Assembly: GCA_025936205.1 (NCBI GenBank)
Contig: JAICTU010000427.1
Location: 1 to 8,016, forward strand
Source: Polyangiaceae bacterium
GTDB lineage: Bacteria > Myxococcota > Polyangia > Polyangiales > Polyangiaceae
DNA length: 8,016 nt
Direction of reading: 5' to 3'
Below are positions 1-5,673 of the stretch, in pieces. Under the pieces are notes generated by a model that saw only the letters and a program-made list of their open reading frames with translations, made no database searches and was not told the origin of the DNA. Numbering within the stretch: the stretch's first letter is position 1; each line of letters starts with the position of its first letter. The position numbers and the translations under genes are program-made.

Positions 1-380
1 AGGCGAGCCGAGCGGAGGAACCGAAGGGAACGAACTATCTGCCCTGGGTGGTGCTCGGCGGCAGCGTCGTGGCCGCCGCGACCGGCACCGCCTTCTATCT
101 CATGGGCGTGAGCGACCACAACAAGGTGGAGAATGCTCCCGGCTTCGGTGACCCGACCGCGGTCACTCCGATGACGCGCCATCAGGCGCAGGACCTGATC
201 GACTCCGGCAAGAGCAAGAAGCTGATCGGCGGCATCGGCTTCGGCGCGGCGGGCGCGCTGGCGGCCACCTACGTGGTGCTGCTGGTCACGCAGGACCGGC
301 CGGCGCCGAGCGAGGGCCCGAGCCTGGCGCTCGACTGGTCGCCGCGCGGGCCCTCCTTCAGCGTGCAAGGGAGCTTCTGA
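1..380 (+). CDS. C-terminal end of a membrane-anchored protein with two transmembrane segments (5'-truncated)
   Basis: The reading frame is open from base 3, with no stop before TGA at 378-380, so the gene begins left of the window; the GTG codons near 48 are probably internal. The visible part has two hydrophobic segments. The first starts at LPWVVLGG and runs to about FYLMGV; the second starts at KLIGGIGFG and runs to about YVVLLV. A polar stretch of about 37 residues lies between them. The tail ends in a 'GPSFSVQGSF' motif. From memory of the group, paired helices with a glycine-rich GxSF-like tail are common at the C-terminus of myxobacterial TPR- or PEGA-type proteins, but no such domain is visible here, so the N-terminal function is unknown. 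The stop lies 2 bp before the next gene's ATG, which implies an operon and probably translational coupling with the binding-protein gene. Confidence 0.8.
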   Translation, partial: ASRAEEPKGTNYLPWVVLGGSVVAAATGTAFYLMGVSDHNKVENAPGFGDPTAVTPMTRHQAQDLIDSGKSKKLIGGIGFGAAGALAATYVVLLVTQDRPAPSEGPSLALDWSPRGPSFSVQGSF

Positions 381-382
381 CC

Positions 383-1882
383 ATGGCGTACGAGATCTCC
401 GGTATCAGAGTGGCTCAGGTCGCGGGGCTCGCGGCCTGGCTCGGGCTGTTCGGCTGCTCCTCTCCCGAGCTCGCCGGCACCAACTTCTACTGCAACTCGG
501 ACAGCGACTGCGGCGCGGGGCAGACCTGCGCCGAGATGGACGGCACGCCCGCGTGCATGGCGAGCAGCGAGGTGCCGATCCGCATCGGCATGAGCGCGCC
601 GCTGCAGGGGCCGAGCGAGGCGCTGGGTATCGAGATGCGGCGCGGCATCAACGCGATGCTCGATCGCTTCAACAACGCGGGCGGCGTCGCCGGGCGCAAG
701 GTGCTGCTGGATGCCCAGAACGACAACTACGACCCTGACCAGGCGAAGGCCGTCGTGCAGCAGTTGCTCGACATTCAGGAGACCAGCAACGACAAGGACA
801 CGCCCGACACGCGCGGCAAGAACAGCGTGTTCGCGCTCGTCGGCAATGTCGGCACTCCCACCATGCTGGCCACTGCGCCCGTGGCGACCAAGAACAAGGT
901 GATCTTCTTCGGCGCCTTCACGGGCGCGCAAGCGTACCTGCGCGACGACACCAAGTCGCCGTATGTCTACAACTATCGCGCGGGCTATGCGGATGAGACC
1001 GCGGCCATGCTCGACTACATCCGCGGCACGCGCATCCCGCGCATCATCAACGACCCGGTGGCGGACTACAAGCGCATCCTGGTGTTCGCCCAGGAAGACA
1101 GCTACGGCGACTCGGGCTACGACGGCGTGATCAATGCCTACAATCAATCCATCTCGCCGTTGCCCGTGAAAAACGCCATCAAGCGCGTCGCTTACAAGCG
1201 CGAAGACGTGAACAGCGTCGATCCGGCCATCGCCGACGCCGCGACCTACCTACAGGGCGTGCTCGACAACTCGGGTTCGGACAGCTCCGTGGAGTCGGTG
1301 GCGGTCGTCATGATCGACACCTACCAGCCCGGCAATCGCTTCATCCGTGGCGTCAAGGACTGGATCAACAAGGACGCCAAGCGCGCCGCGCGCCTCGACG
1401 TGTTGTTCATGAACGTGTCCTTTGTGGGCGGTGACGCGCTGTCGACGGCGCTGCGCACCACGCCCGAGGCCTACGACGACATCCGCACGCCCGGCAGCAA
1501 GCGCAGCTACGCCGAGAACGTGATCGTGACGCAGGTGGTGCCGAACTACGACTCGCAGGCGGCCGGCGTCGTGCAGTACCGCGAGGACATCAAGGACTAC
1601 GACAGCGGCAAGCTCAGCTTCACCTCGCTCGAGGGCTACATCGTGGCGCGGCTCTTCACCACCGCCCTCGACCTGAATGGGCCGAATCTGACCACGGAGA
1701 ACTTCATGCGCACGCTCGATACGCGCGTGAAGGATCTGGACATCGGCATCGGCACGGAGCTCAACTTCTCGGGCACCAATCACCAGGCGAGCTCGACGGT
1801 GTGGGGCAGCCACATCGAGGACGACGGGCGCTTCAGCGTGCCCTTCATCTGGAAGCGCGAAGCAGGCATCCAGGACAACTGA
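383..1882 (+). CDS. Lipoprotein, branched-chain amino-acid-type ABC transporter substrate-binding protein (LivJ/LivK-like, type I periplasmic fold)
   Basis: 499 aa. The ATG is preceded by AAGGGAG (367-373) at 9 nt spacing. Residues 11-24 are hydrophobic and end in LFG before Cys25, a lipobox with an unusual Phe at -2, so a lipid-anchored exported protein is likely. Residues 37-58 hold four cysteines (C37, C43, C49, C58) spaced x5, x5, x8. From about residue 64 the sequence matches the Leu/Ile/Val-binding (Peripla_BP_6) family: an IRIGMSAPLQGP start, NAGGVAGRKV, then a VFALVGNVGTP strand-turn, the NYRAGYADET region near 197-206, and RILVFAQEDSYGDSGYDGV near 231-249. Usual LivJ/K proteins are nearer 370-400 aa; the extra length includes the lipoprotein head and cysteine module. 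No permease or ATPase genes are in the window, so the role may be ligand sensing rather than transport (inference). The ligand cannot be predicted. Confidence 0.9.
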   Translation: MAYEISGIRVAQVAGLAAWLGLFGCSSPELAGTNFYCNSDSDCGAGQTCAEMDGTPACMASSEVPIRIGMSAPLQGPSEALGIEMRRGINAMLDRFNNAGGVAGRKVLLDAQNDNYDPDQAKAVVQQLLDIQETSNDKDTPDTRGKNSVFALVGNVGTPTMLATAPVATKNKVIFFGAFTGAQAYLRDDTKSPYVYNYRAGYADETAAMLDYIRGTRIPRIINDPVADYKRILVFAQEDSYGDSGYDGVINAYNQSISPLPVKNAIKRVAYKREDVNSVDPAIADAATYLQGVLDNSGSDSSVESVAVVMIDTYQPGNRFIRGVKDWINKDAKRAARLDVLFMNVSFVGGDALSTALRTTPEAYDDIRTPGSKRSYAENVIVTQVVPNYDSQAAGVVQYREDIKDYDSGKLSFTSLEGYIVARLFTTALDLNGPNLTTENFMRTLDTRVKDLDIGIGTELNFSGTNHQASSTVWGSHIEDDGRFSVPFIWKREAGIQDN

Positions 1883-1908
1883 CGACGCAGAAACAGCGCT
1901 GTCAGACC

Positions 1909-2055
1909 CAGAGGGGTCAGGGGTCAGGGGTCAGGGATCAGGGATTTCGGAGCTCGGGCGTCGCGAAGCTGACCGGCTCTAGGAACGCCCGCATTCCGAC
2001 ACTGCGCATCCTCCGGCCCCCTGACCCCTGATCCCTGACCCCTGATCCCTCTCTG
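1909..2055. repeat. Inverted repeat element with tandem heptamer (GGGGTCA/GGGATCA) arms
   Basis: The left arm is three GGGGTCA units (1913-1933), one GGGATCA (1934-1940) and a partial GGGAT. The right arm, read on the minus strand, alternates GGGATCA and GGGGTCA for four units (2049 down to 2022) plus a further G run. The outer ends also match as CAGAG (1909-1913) and CTCTG (2051-2055). The arms can pair over about 33 bp with scattered wobbles or mismatches. Inside lies a second imperfect hairpin: CGGA/TCCG (1948-1951, 1995-1998) and CGGGCGT/ACGCCCG (1955-1961, 1985-1991). Each arm has five G runs of at least 3 separated by TCA, on opposite strands. No clear target-site duplication or coding potential is seen. 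It fills most of the gap between the binding-protein and hydrolase genes and may end or attenuate transcription, or be a dispersed REP/MITE-like repeat. Confidence 0.8.
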
Positions 2056-2137
2056 CCGCGCAGCGGGTTCCCAGGAGCCGCGCGTCTCTGCTACTGCTGC
2101 GCGGCCTCGATCTGATGCGGGGCAGCAAGGGAGTGGC

Positions 2138-2902
2138 ATGGAAAGCCTGGGATATGAGGTGGTGGGCGGCGGTCCGCAGCGCGTGATCGTCATGAATGAT
2201 TGGGTGTCTGACACCTCCAGCTGGCAGCCGACGCGGCCCTATCTGGATGGGCAGCGCCAGAGCTGGGCGTTCGTGGATCTGCGCGGTTACGGTCGCTCGC
2301 GGGATCTGACGGGACGGTATTCGCTGGAAGAAGCCGCGCACGACGTGCTGGCAGTCGCCGATCGCCTGGGCTGGCGCGAGTTCGTCGCGGTCGGTCACTC
2401 GGTGAGCACCATCATCGCGCTGCACCTCGCGCAGCACGCCACCGAGCGCGTGCAGCGTGTCGTGCTGGTGACGCCCGTTCCTCCGCGCGGCATGGGCGTG
2501 GACGACGCGACGCTCGCTGCGCTCGAAGGCATGGGGCGCGGCAACGTGGGCCAGCGGCAGCAAGGTTTGATCGGCACGTTTGGCGAGCGACTGTCGGCAG
2601 CGTTTTGGCGCCAAAAGGCTCAGCGCTGGGTCGAGAGCGCGGATCCGGAGGCGTCCGCCGGATATGCGCGGCTGTTTGCTCGCTCCGGGCTGAGTGAGCC
2701 GGGGCTGCGCGTGCGGCAACCGGTGCTGGCGATCACGGGCGACCAAGACATGCCGCCGGTGCGCAAGGACGCGATCACGCCGGCGCTGGCCGCGGTGTGC
2801 AGCCAGCTGACGGTCACTCCGATCGCGGACTCGAGCCACTACCCGATGCAGGAGACGCCGGCGCTATTCGCCACGATCCTGGAGCGCTTCCTGCTCTGTT
2901 GA
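2138..2902 (+). CDS. Alpha/beta hydrolase
   Basis: 254 aa, a normal length for the fold. The ATG at 2138 has AAGGGAG at 2127-2133 (4 nt spacing). There is no signal peptide, so it is probably cytoplasmic. Features in order: a strand at VIVMN (16-20) followed by DWVSDTSSW, where many relatives have an HG oxyanion motif; the FVDLRGYGRSRDL segment (45-57); the nucleophile elbow GHSVS with Ser88; a cap region about 115-190; the acid in ITGDQD, probably Asp204; and the catalytic His234 in SSHYPMQ. The triad is therefore complete and the enzyme is probably active. The elbow is GxSxS rather than the usual GxSxG. The GHSVS string also occurs in the KAI2/D14 hydrolase-receptors, but the rest gives no basis for that assignment. 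The substrate is unknown. It appears monocistronic, bounded by the heptamer repeat upstream and a hairpin downstream. Confidence 0.9.
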   Translation: MESLGYEVVGGGPQRVIVMNDWVSDTSSWQPTRPYLDGQRQSWAFVDLRGYGRSRDLTGRYSLEEAAHDVLAVADRLGWREFVAVGHSVSTIIALHLAQHATERVQRVVLVTPVPPRGMGVDDATLAALEGMGRGNVGQRQQGLIGTFGERLSAAFWRQKAQRWVESADPEASAGYARLFARSGLSEPGLRVRQPVLAITGDQDMPPVRKDAITPALAAVCSQLTVTPIADSSHYPMQETPALFATILERFLLC

Positions 2903-2912
2903 GCTCAGCCGC

Positions 2913-2943
2913 CCGCTGAGCGCGGTTTCCCCGCGCTCAGCGG
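2913..2943. terminator. Bidirectional hairpin between convergent genes
   Basis: A perfect 13-bp inverted repeat (2913-2925 with 2931-2943) flanks a 5-nt TTTCC loop. It lies 10 bp after the hydrolase stop and 11 bp after the stop of the convergent lipoprotein gene. It is very GC-rich and lacks a T tract on either strand, so it is a stable stem-loop placed like a shared terminator rather than a classical intrinsic terminator. GCTCAGC at 2903-2909 can alternatively pair with GCTGAGC at 2915-2921. Confidence 0.75.
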
Positions 2944-2954
2944 ACGCTCCGTGT

Positions 2955-4430
2955 TCAGCGGATCACGGCGGGGTAGACGCAGAGGCCGCCCGTGCACGGC
3001 ACGCCGTTGCAGCAGTCGCTGCTCTGGGTGCACTGCTGGCCGTAGAGGCCGCAGGAGTAGGTGGGCTCGCTCGGTGAGCCGCTCGCGCCACCGCTGCTGC
3101 TGCCGGCGCTGCCGCCCCCGTCGCTTCCACCGCTGCCGCTGCCCGCACTGCCGCCGCCGCCGGTATCACCGCCGGTGGGGGAGCCGCCGCACGTGCCGCG
3201 CGTCGAGCCTGGTAGCACCTGGCAGAGCACGCCAGGGCAGCAGTCGCCGCTGACGGTGCAGGCGCCGCCGCTCGCCACGCACGTGGCATCGCCCGTCGCG
3301 CAGCGCAGTTGCCCGTCCGCAGCGGGCAAGCAAGCCTTGCCGTCGCAGCAGTCCGAGGAAGACGCGCAAGTGTCGCCCGCGGCGCGGCAAGCGTCGCCGA
3401 GGCCGTTGCAGCGTGGCACGCCGAGCGGATCGAGCTGGCAGGCGCCGCTGTTGCCGGTCGCGCCGCAGCAGTTGTTGCGCGAGCTGGAGATGCTGCAGGC
3501 ATAGTCCTGGTAGTGGCAGACGTTGCCCTGCGGGCTGCAGCCCGTCGGGTTGCGGCAGATGCCGACGCTGCGACCGGGCTCCTTCTCACAGGTGACGTTG
3601 CCGTCGCCGGGCAAGCCCGTGCCGGCGGCGCCGCAGCAATCGCTGTCTTCGCGGCACAGGTCGCCGTTGACGTGGCAGCCGTTCGCGGGCTGGCAGACGT
3701 AGACGCCGGTGTCTCCAAAGGGCGCGCAGAGGCGGCTGCAGCACTGGCCGCACCCGTTGCACAGGCTGCCGTCGACGCCGCCGCCGCAGTTGGTCGCGCC
3801 CGAGGGCGGAGCAGCGCAGGTGCCCACGCTGGAGCCTTCCGCGATCACGCACGCGCCGGTGCAGCACTCGGAGTCGCGCCCGCACACGTCGCCCGACTGC
3901 GTGCAGAACGAGCTGCGCACCTGGCACGTGCCGTCCGTGCACAATCCGGAACAGCACTCGGTGTTGCCGCCACAGGGATTGCCCGAGCTCTTGCAGGCGA
4001 GATTCAGCGGCGTGCAGGTGCCGTTGTCGCAGTGACCACCGCAGCACTCTGCGCCGGAGCTACAGGCGCTGCCGTCCGCCACGCAGGCCGCGGTCGAGCA
4101 CGAGCCACCCTGGCAGCTGAGCGTGGAGCACTCCGTGCCGCTCTGGCACGTGGCGCCGGGGCTCTGGCTGGCGGTGGGCACCGTCGAGCTGCTCTGTCCG
4201 CTGGAGCCGGCGGTGCCGGAGGGGTCCGTACCCGTGGAGGAGGCGCCGGCCGTGCCTTCCGAGGTCGGGAAGAGATCGGTGTTCGAGAGGTCGCCCGAGG
4301 AGGCGCCCGCGGCACCCGCGGTATCCGTCCCGTCCGTTACCAGATTGGTCTTCGCGGGCGACTTGCTGCCGCAAGCGAGCAGCACGACCAGACCGGTGAG
4401 ACCCAACCCAAAGCGAAATGTCTTGCTCAC
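2955..4430 (-). CDS. Lipoprotein with nine tandem six-cysteine (Dickkopf/knottin-like) modules
   Basis: 491 aa from a GTG start at 4430-4428, chosen because AAGGGAG (4436-4442) sits 5 nt upstream and the N-terminus then begins MSKTFRFG, a compact signal peptide. The frame extends to an ATG at 4466, but that adds 12 residues that fit poorly. The lipobox is LLAC with Cys20. Residues 21-94 form a Ser/Thr/Gly/Ala-rich spacer, then a four-cysteine segment (C95-C111). Nine modules follow of form C-x6-C-x5-CC-x3/4-C-x4/10-C (loops longer in modules 5 and 6), starting at C116, C146, C176, C215, C252, C298, C348, C384 and C460. A Gly/Ser linker (about 415-457) isolates the last one. The pattern fits inhibitor-cystine-knot and Dickkopf-N-like spacing, so a disulphide-rich surface protein is likely. 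Function is unknown; adhesion, matrix or protease resistance are guesses. An ECF-type promoter precedes it. Confidence 0.9.
   Translation of the reverse strand: MSKTFRFGLGLTGLVVLLACGSKSPAKTNLVTDGTDTAGAAGASSGDLSNTDLFPTSEGTAGASSTGTDPSGTAGSSGQSSSTVPTASQSPGATCQSGTECSTLSCQGGSCSTAACVADGSACSSGAECCGGHCDNGTCTPLNLACKSSGNPCGGNTECCSGLCTDGTCQVRSSFCTQSGDVCGRDSECCTGACVIAEGSSVGTCAAPPSGATNCGGGVDGSLCNGCGQCCSRLCAPFGDTGVYVCQPANGCHVNGDLCREDSDCCGAAGTGLPGDGNVTCEKEPGRSVGICRNPTGCSPQGNVCHYQDYACSISSSRNNCCGATGNSGACQLDPLGVPRCNGLGDACRAAGDTCASSSDCCDGKACLPAADGQLRCATGDATCVASGGACTVSGDCCPGVLCQVLPGSTRGTCGGSPTGGDTGGGGSAGSGSGGSDGGGSAGSSSGGASGSPSEPTYSCGLYGQQCTQSSDCCNGVPCTGGLCVYPAVIR
2979..4085 (-). repeat. Nine diverged cysteine-module repeats within the lipoprotein gene
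   Basis: The units are about 72 to 132 bp each, encoding 24-44 residues around a central D/E-C-C or similar CC pair. On the plus strand the CC core is written mostly as GCAGCA, recurring roughly once per unit (for example near 3009, 3239, 3345, 3463, 3633, 3859 and 4041). Conservation is limited to cysteines and a few Gly/Asp/Ser positions, so these look like old duplications rather than recent tandem copies. The Gly/Ser linker interrupts the series before the last unit. Confidence 0.8.
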
Positions 4431-4435
4431 GACGA

Positions 4436-4442
4436 CTCCCTT
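4436..4442 (-). promoter_or_regulatory. Ribosome binding site deciding the GTG start at 4430
   Basis: On the minus strand this is AAGGGAG followed by 5 nt (TCGTC) and then GTG AGC AAG. The same heptamer precedes the genes at 383 and 2138, which supports it as the local Shine-Dalgarno core. It lies inside the longer frame that begins at ATG 4466, arguing against that start. Confidence 0.8.
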
Positions 4443-4473
4443 CGGCCCCGTTCTGGAGCCGAGCATTGCTACG

Positions 4474-4501
4474 TCAGACGACGCTCGCTGCCGAAAGTTC
4501 C
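4474..4501 (-). promoter_or_regulatory. Predicted ECF-sigma (RpoE-like) promoter of the poly-cysteine lipoprotein gene
   Basis: Read on the minus strand, GGAACTT (4501-4495) is followed after 14 nt by CGTCTGA (4480-4474). GGAACTT is the known sigma-E -35 consensus, and CGTC/TCTGA matches ECF -10 elements; counted to TCTGA the spacer is 16 nt, the optimum for sigma-E. Transcription would begin about 4467-4469, leaving a leader of about 38 nt that contains the AAGGGAG site. A very similar site precedes the next gene upstream. Confidence 0.65.
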
Positions 4502-4546
4502 GGGCGCGGGCAGCGGAAATTCCTGATGCCGGCCGCCTTGACGAAA

Positions 4547-4583
4547 GAGCCGAGCCCCAAACTCGAAGCTCGGGGCCCGGCTC
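4547..4583 (-). terminator. Intrinsic terminator of the 323-aa lipoprotein gene
   Basis: A 12-bp stem with one mismatch (4547-4558 with 4572-4583) starts 19 bp after the TAA stop of the upstream minus-strand gene. On the minus strand it is followed by a short TTTCGT stretch. The loop is 13 nt, and part of it can pair in alternative CCGAGC/GCTCGG registers. It separates the transcript from the ECF-type promoter of the next gene (4474-4501), so the two lipoprotein genes are probably separate units. Confidence 0.7.
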
Positions 4584-4602
4584 GTTCTGGCGCAGTAGCG
4601 CT

Positions 4603-5574
4603 TTACTGGCAGAGGTAGGTGATGGCGTTGACCGGTGACTTGATGAAGGTCTTGGTCACACCGCCGCAGGAGCAGCAGGAGCCCGTGTAGTTGGTGCTGA
4701 CGGAGATCTTGGTGCAGGCAGCGGTGCAGGTGGCGGTGGTGTTGGTGCCGTCATCGTCGAGCCCGTAGGTGGGATCGATCGAGACGTTGCCGCTGCCGAG
4801 GTTGGTAAAATTGATGTAGGGATTGCTGCTATCCGCGAATCTCAGCTCGTTCTTCAGCTGATTGATGTAGAGCAGCGAGCCACCGCTCGTGCTCTTCGCC
4901 GAGAAGGTGAAGTTGGTGTCGCAGCCGCCCTTGGCGGAGCTCACGAAGGCGAGCTTGTGCTGCTCTCGGGTGCACTGCGTGACGTCGCCATCCTTCGGGG
5001 CCTTGTCACAGGCGATCTGATCCTGCCACTTGGCGTACATGCGTGAGCGCAGAGCTGAGGGGCTGAGCAGGACCTTGGTCGAGCCGGAGCCCTGGATGTA
5101 AATCTTGTTGTTGTACTGATCGTACTGCATGTCGAGCAGCGCCTGGACCCTCGCGCACCTGCCGTCGGCGCAGCGGCTTTTGCCGATGGGGCCATTGATG
5201 TCGCTGCCGCTGGCAAGCTTGATGGCCTGCTGCGCACCATAGGAGCCCTCGCTGTACCCGCTCGTCAGGTTCATCACGAAGTCCTTGGAGGCGTTCCAGC
5301 GGCCGAGCTCCTGAGCGACGGCGACCGCAAAGGCCGCCATCACGGCGTTTGTGCCATCCGGATTGCTACAGCTCATCAAGGCTTCAGCGCCACTGCTGAA
5401 GTCGCTGTCATCGGCGGAAGCGTTGTCGTCGCCACCCGGAGCCATGCTCATGAGATCATCGCCGGCGCTGTCGCTGCCCGCGTTGAATCCTCCAGAGCCG
5501 CACCCCAGGAATGCGCCTGCGGCAATAGCGACGGAGGCGATACCTAGAACTCGGAGCCCACTGCCTTGCATCAT
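4603..5574 (-). CDS. Unrecognised cysteine-containing lipoprotein
   Basis: 323 aa, ATG start at 5574. No strong Shine-Dalgarno is seen; the nearest candidate is CAGGG 13 nt upstream. A signal peptide (R8, then hydrophobic 9-24) ends FLG before Cys25, a tolerable lipobox. Residues 26-65 are a Gly/Ser/Asp-rich acidic spacer. The body has twelve further cysteines (69, 135, 140, 189, 201, 218, 283, 287, 300, 301, 303, 322), an even number compatible with six disulphides, with a CC-S-C cluster near the C-terminus that ends YLCQ. There is no catalytic motif or domain that I recognise. Base composition dips inside the gene: 4801-4860 has 28 of 60 G+C, against 48 of 60 at 3121-3180. An ECF-type promoter and leader hairpin lie upstream and an intrinsic terminator downstream, so it is probably monocistronic. 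Likely periplasmic or surface-exposed; role unknown. Confidence 0.85.
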   Translation of the reverse strand: MMQGSGLRVLGIASVAIAAGAFLGCGSGGFNAGSDSAGDDLMSMAPGGDDNASADDSDFSSGAEALMSCSNPDGTNAVMAAFAVAVAQELGRWNASKDFVMNLTSGYSEGSYGAQQAIKLASGSDINGPIGKSRCADGRCARVQALLDMQYDQYNNKIYIQGSGSTKVLLSPSALRSRMYAKWQDQIACDKAPKDGDVTQCTREQHKLAFVSSAKGGCDTNFTFSAKSTSGGSLLYINQLKNELRFADSSNPYINFTNLGSGNVSIDPTYGLDDDGTNTTATCTAACTKISVSTNYTGSCCSCGGVTKTFIKSPVNAITYLCQ

Positions 5575-5596
5575 CTGGTCTTTGGAACCCTGTTGT

Positions 5597-5611
5597 GAGG
5601 GCGGTGCCCTC
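5597..5611 (-). promoter_or_regulatory. Small hairpin in the 5' leader of the 323-aa lipoprotein gene
   Basis: A perfect 6-bp inverted repeat, GAGGGC and GCCCTC around a 3-nt loop, lies 22 bp upstream of the ATG at 5574 and downstream of the predicted promoter (5629-5657), so it would be in the mRNA leader. GCCCTC at 5606-5611 can alternatively pair with GAGGGC at 5635-5640 in the DNA. It may affect mRNA stability or translation; no riboswitch family is recognised. Confidence 0.4.
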
Positions 5612-5628
5612 GGCTTGTTAACATCTGT

Positions 5629-5657
5629 TTAGACGAGGGCCCCCTGCCCAGAGTTCC
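5629..5657 (-). promoter_or_regulatory. Predicted ECF-sigma (RpoE-like) promoter of the 323-aa lipoprotein gene
   Basis: Read on the minus strand, GGAACTC (5657-5651) is followed after 15 nt by CGTCTAA (5635-5629). This is one mismatch from the sigma-E -35 consensus with a typical ECF -10. It lies in the 99-bp gap just after the stop of the outer-membrane protein gene. The start site would be near 5622-5624, giving a leader of about 50 nt that includes the hairpin at 5597-5611. Confidence 0.65.
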
Positions 5658-5673
5658 ATGCTCGAGAGTTGCT

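Noticed and set aside
269..1147. Long open frame on the minus strand opposite the binding-protein gene
   Set aside because: The product is Arg/Ala/His/Val-rich low-complexity sequence without a recognisable domain, as expected from the complement of a high-GC gene. The plus-strand gene there has clear family motifs.
1982..2007. GGAACGC before the hydrolase considered as another ECF -35 element
   Set aside because: No CGTC-type -10 lies 14-17 nt downstream, and the site is inside the inverted-repeat element.
1913..2049. Heptamer arrays considered as a CRISPR array
   Set aside because: The units are 7 bp with no spacers, and the arms are inverted relative to each other, which does not fit CRISPR structure.
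1979..2839. 286-codon minus-strand open frame opposite the hydrolase
   Set aside because: It has no domain signal, reads through the heptamer repeat, and is Arg/Ala/His-rich. The hydrolase on the plus strand has a complete catalytic triad.
4098..4148. Four-cysteine segment C95-C111 considered as a tenth full module
   Set aside because: It lacks the CC pair and two of the six cysteines. It may be a degenerate unit, so it is described in the gene entry but not counted.
3309..4526. 405-codon open frame on the plus strand across the cysteine-rich lipoprotein gene
   Set aside because: It is an Ala/Arg/Gly-rich shadow. The minus-strand frame has a lipobox, a Shine-Dalgarno site and ordered cysteine modules.
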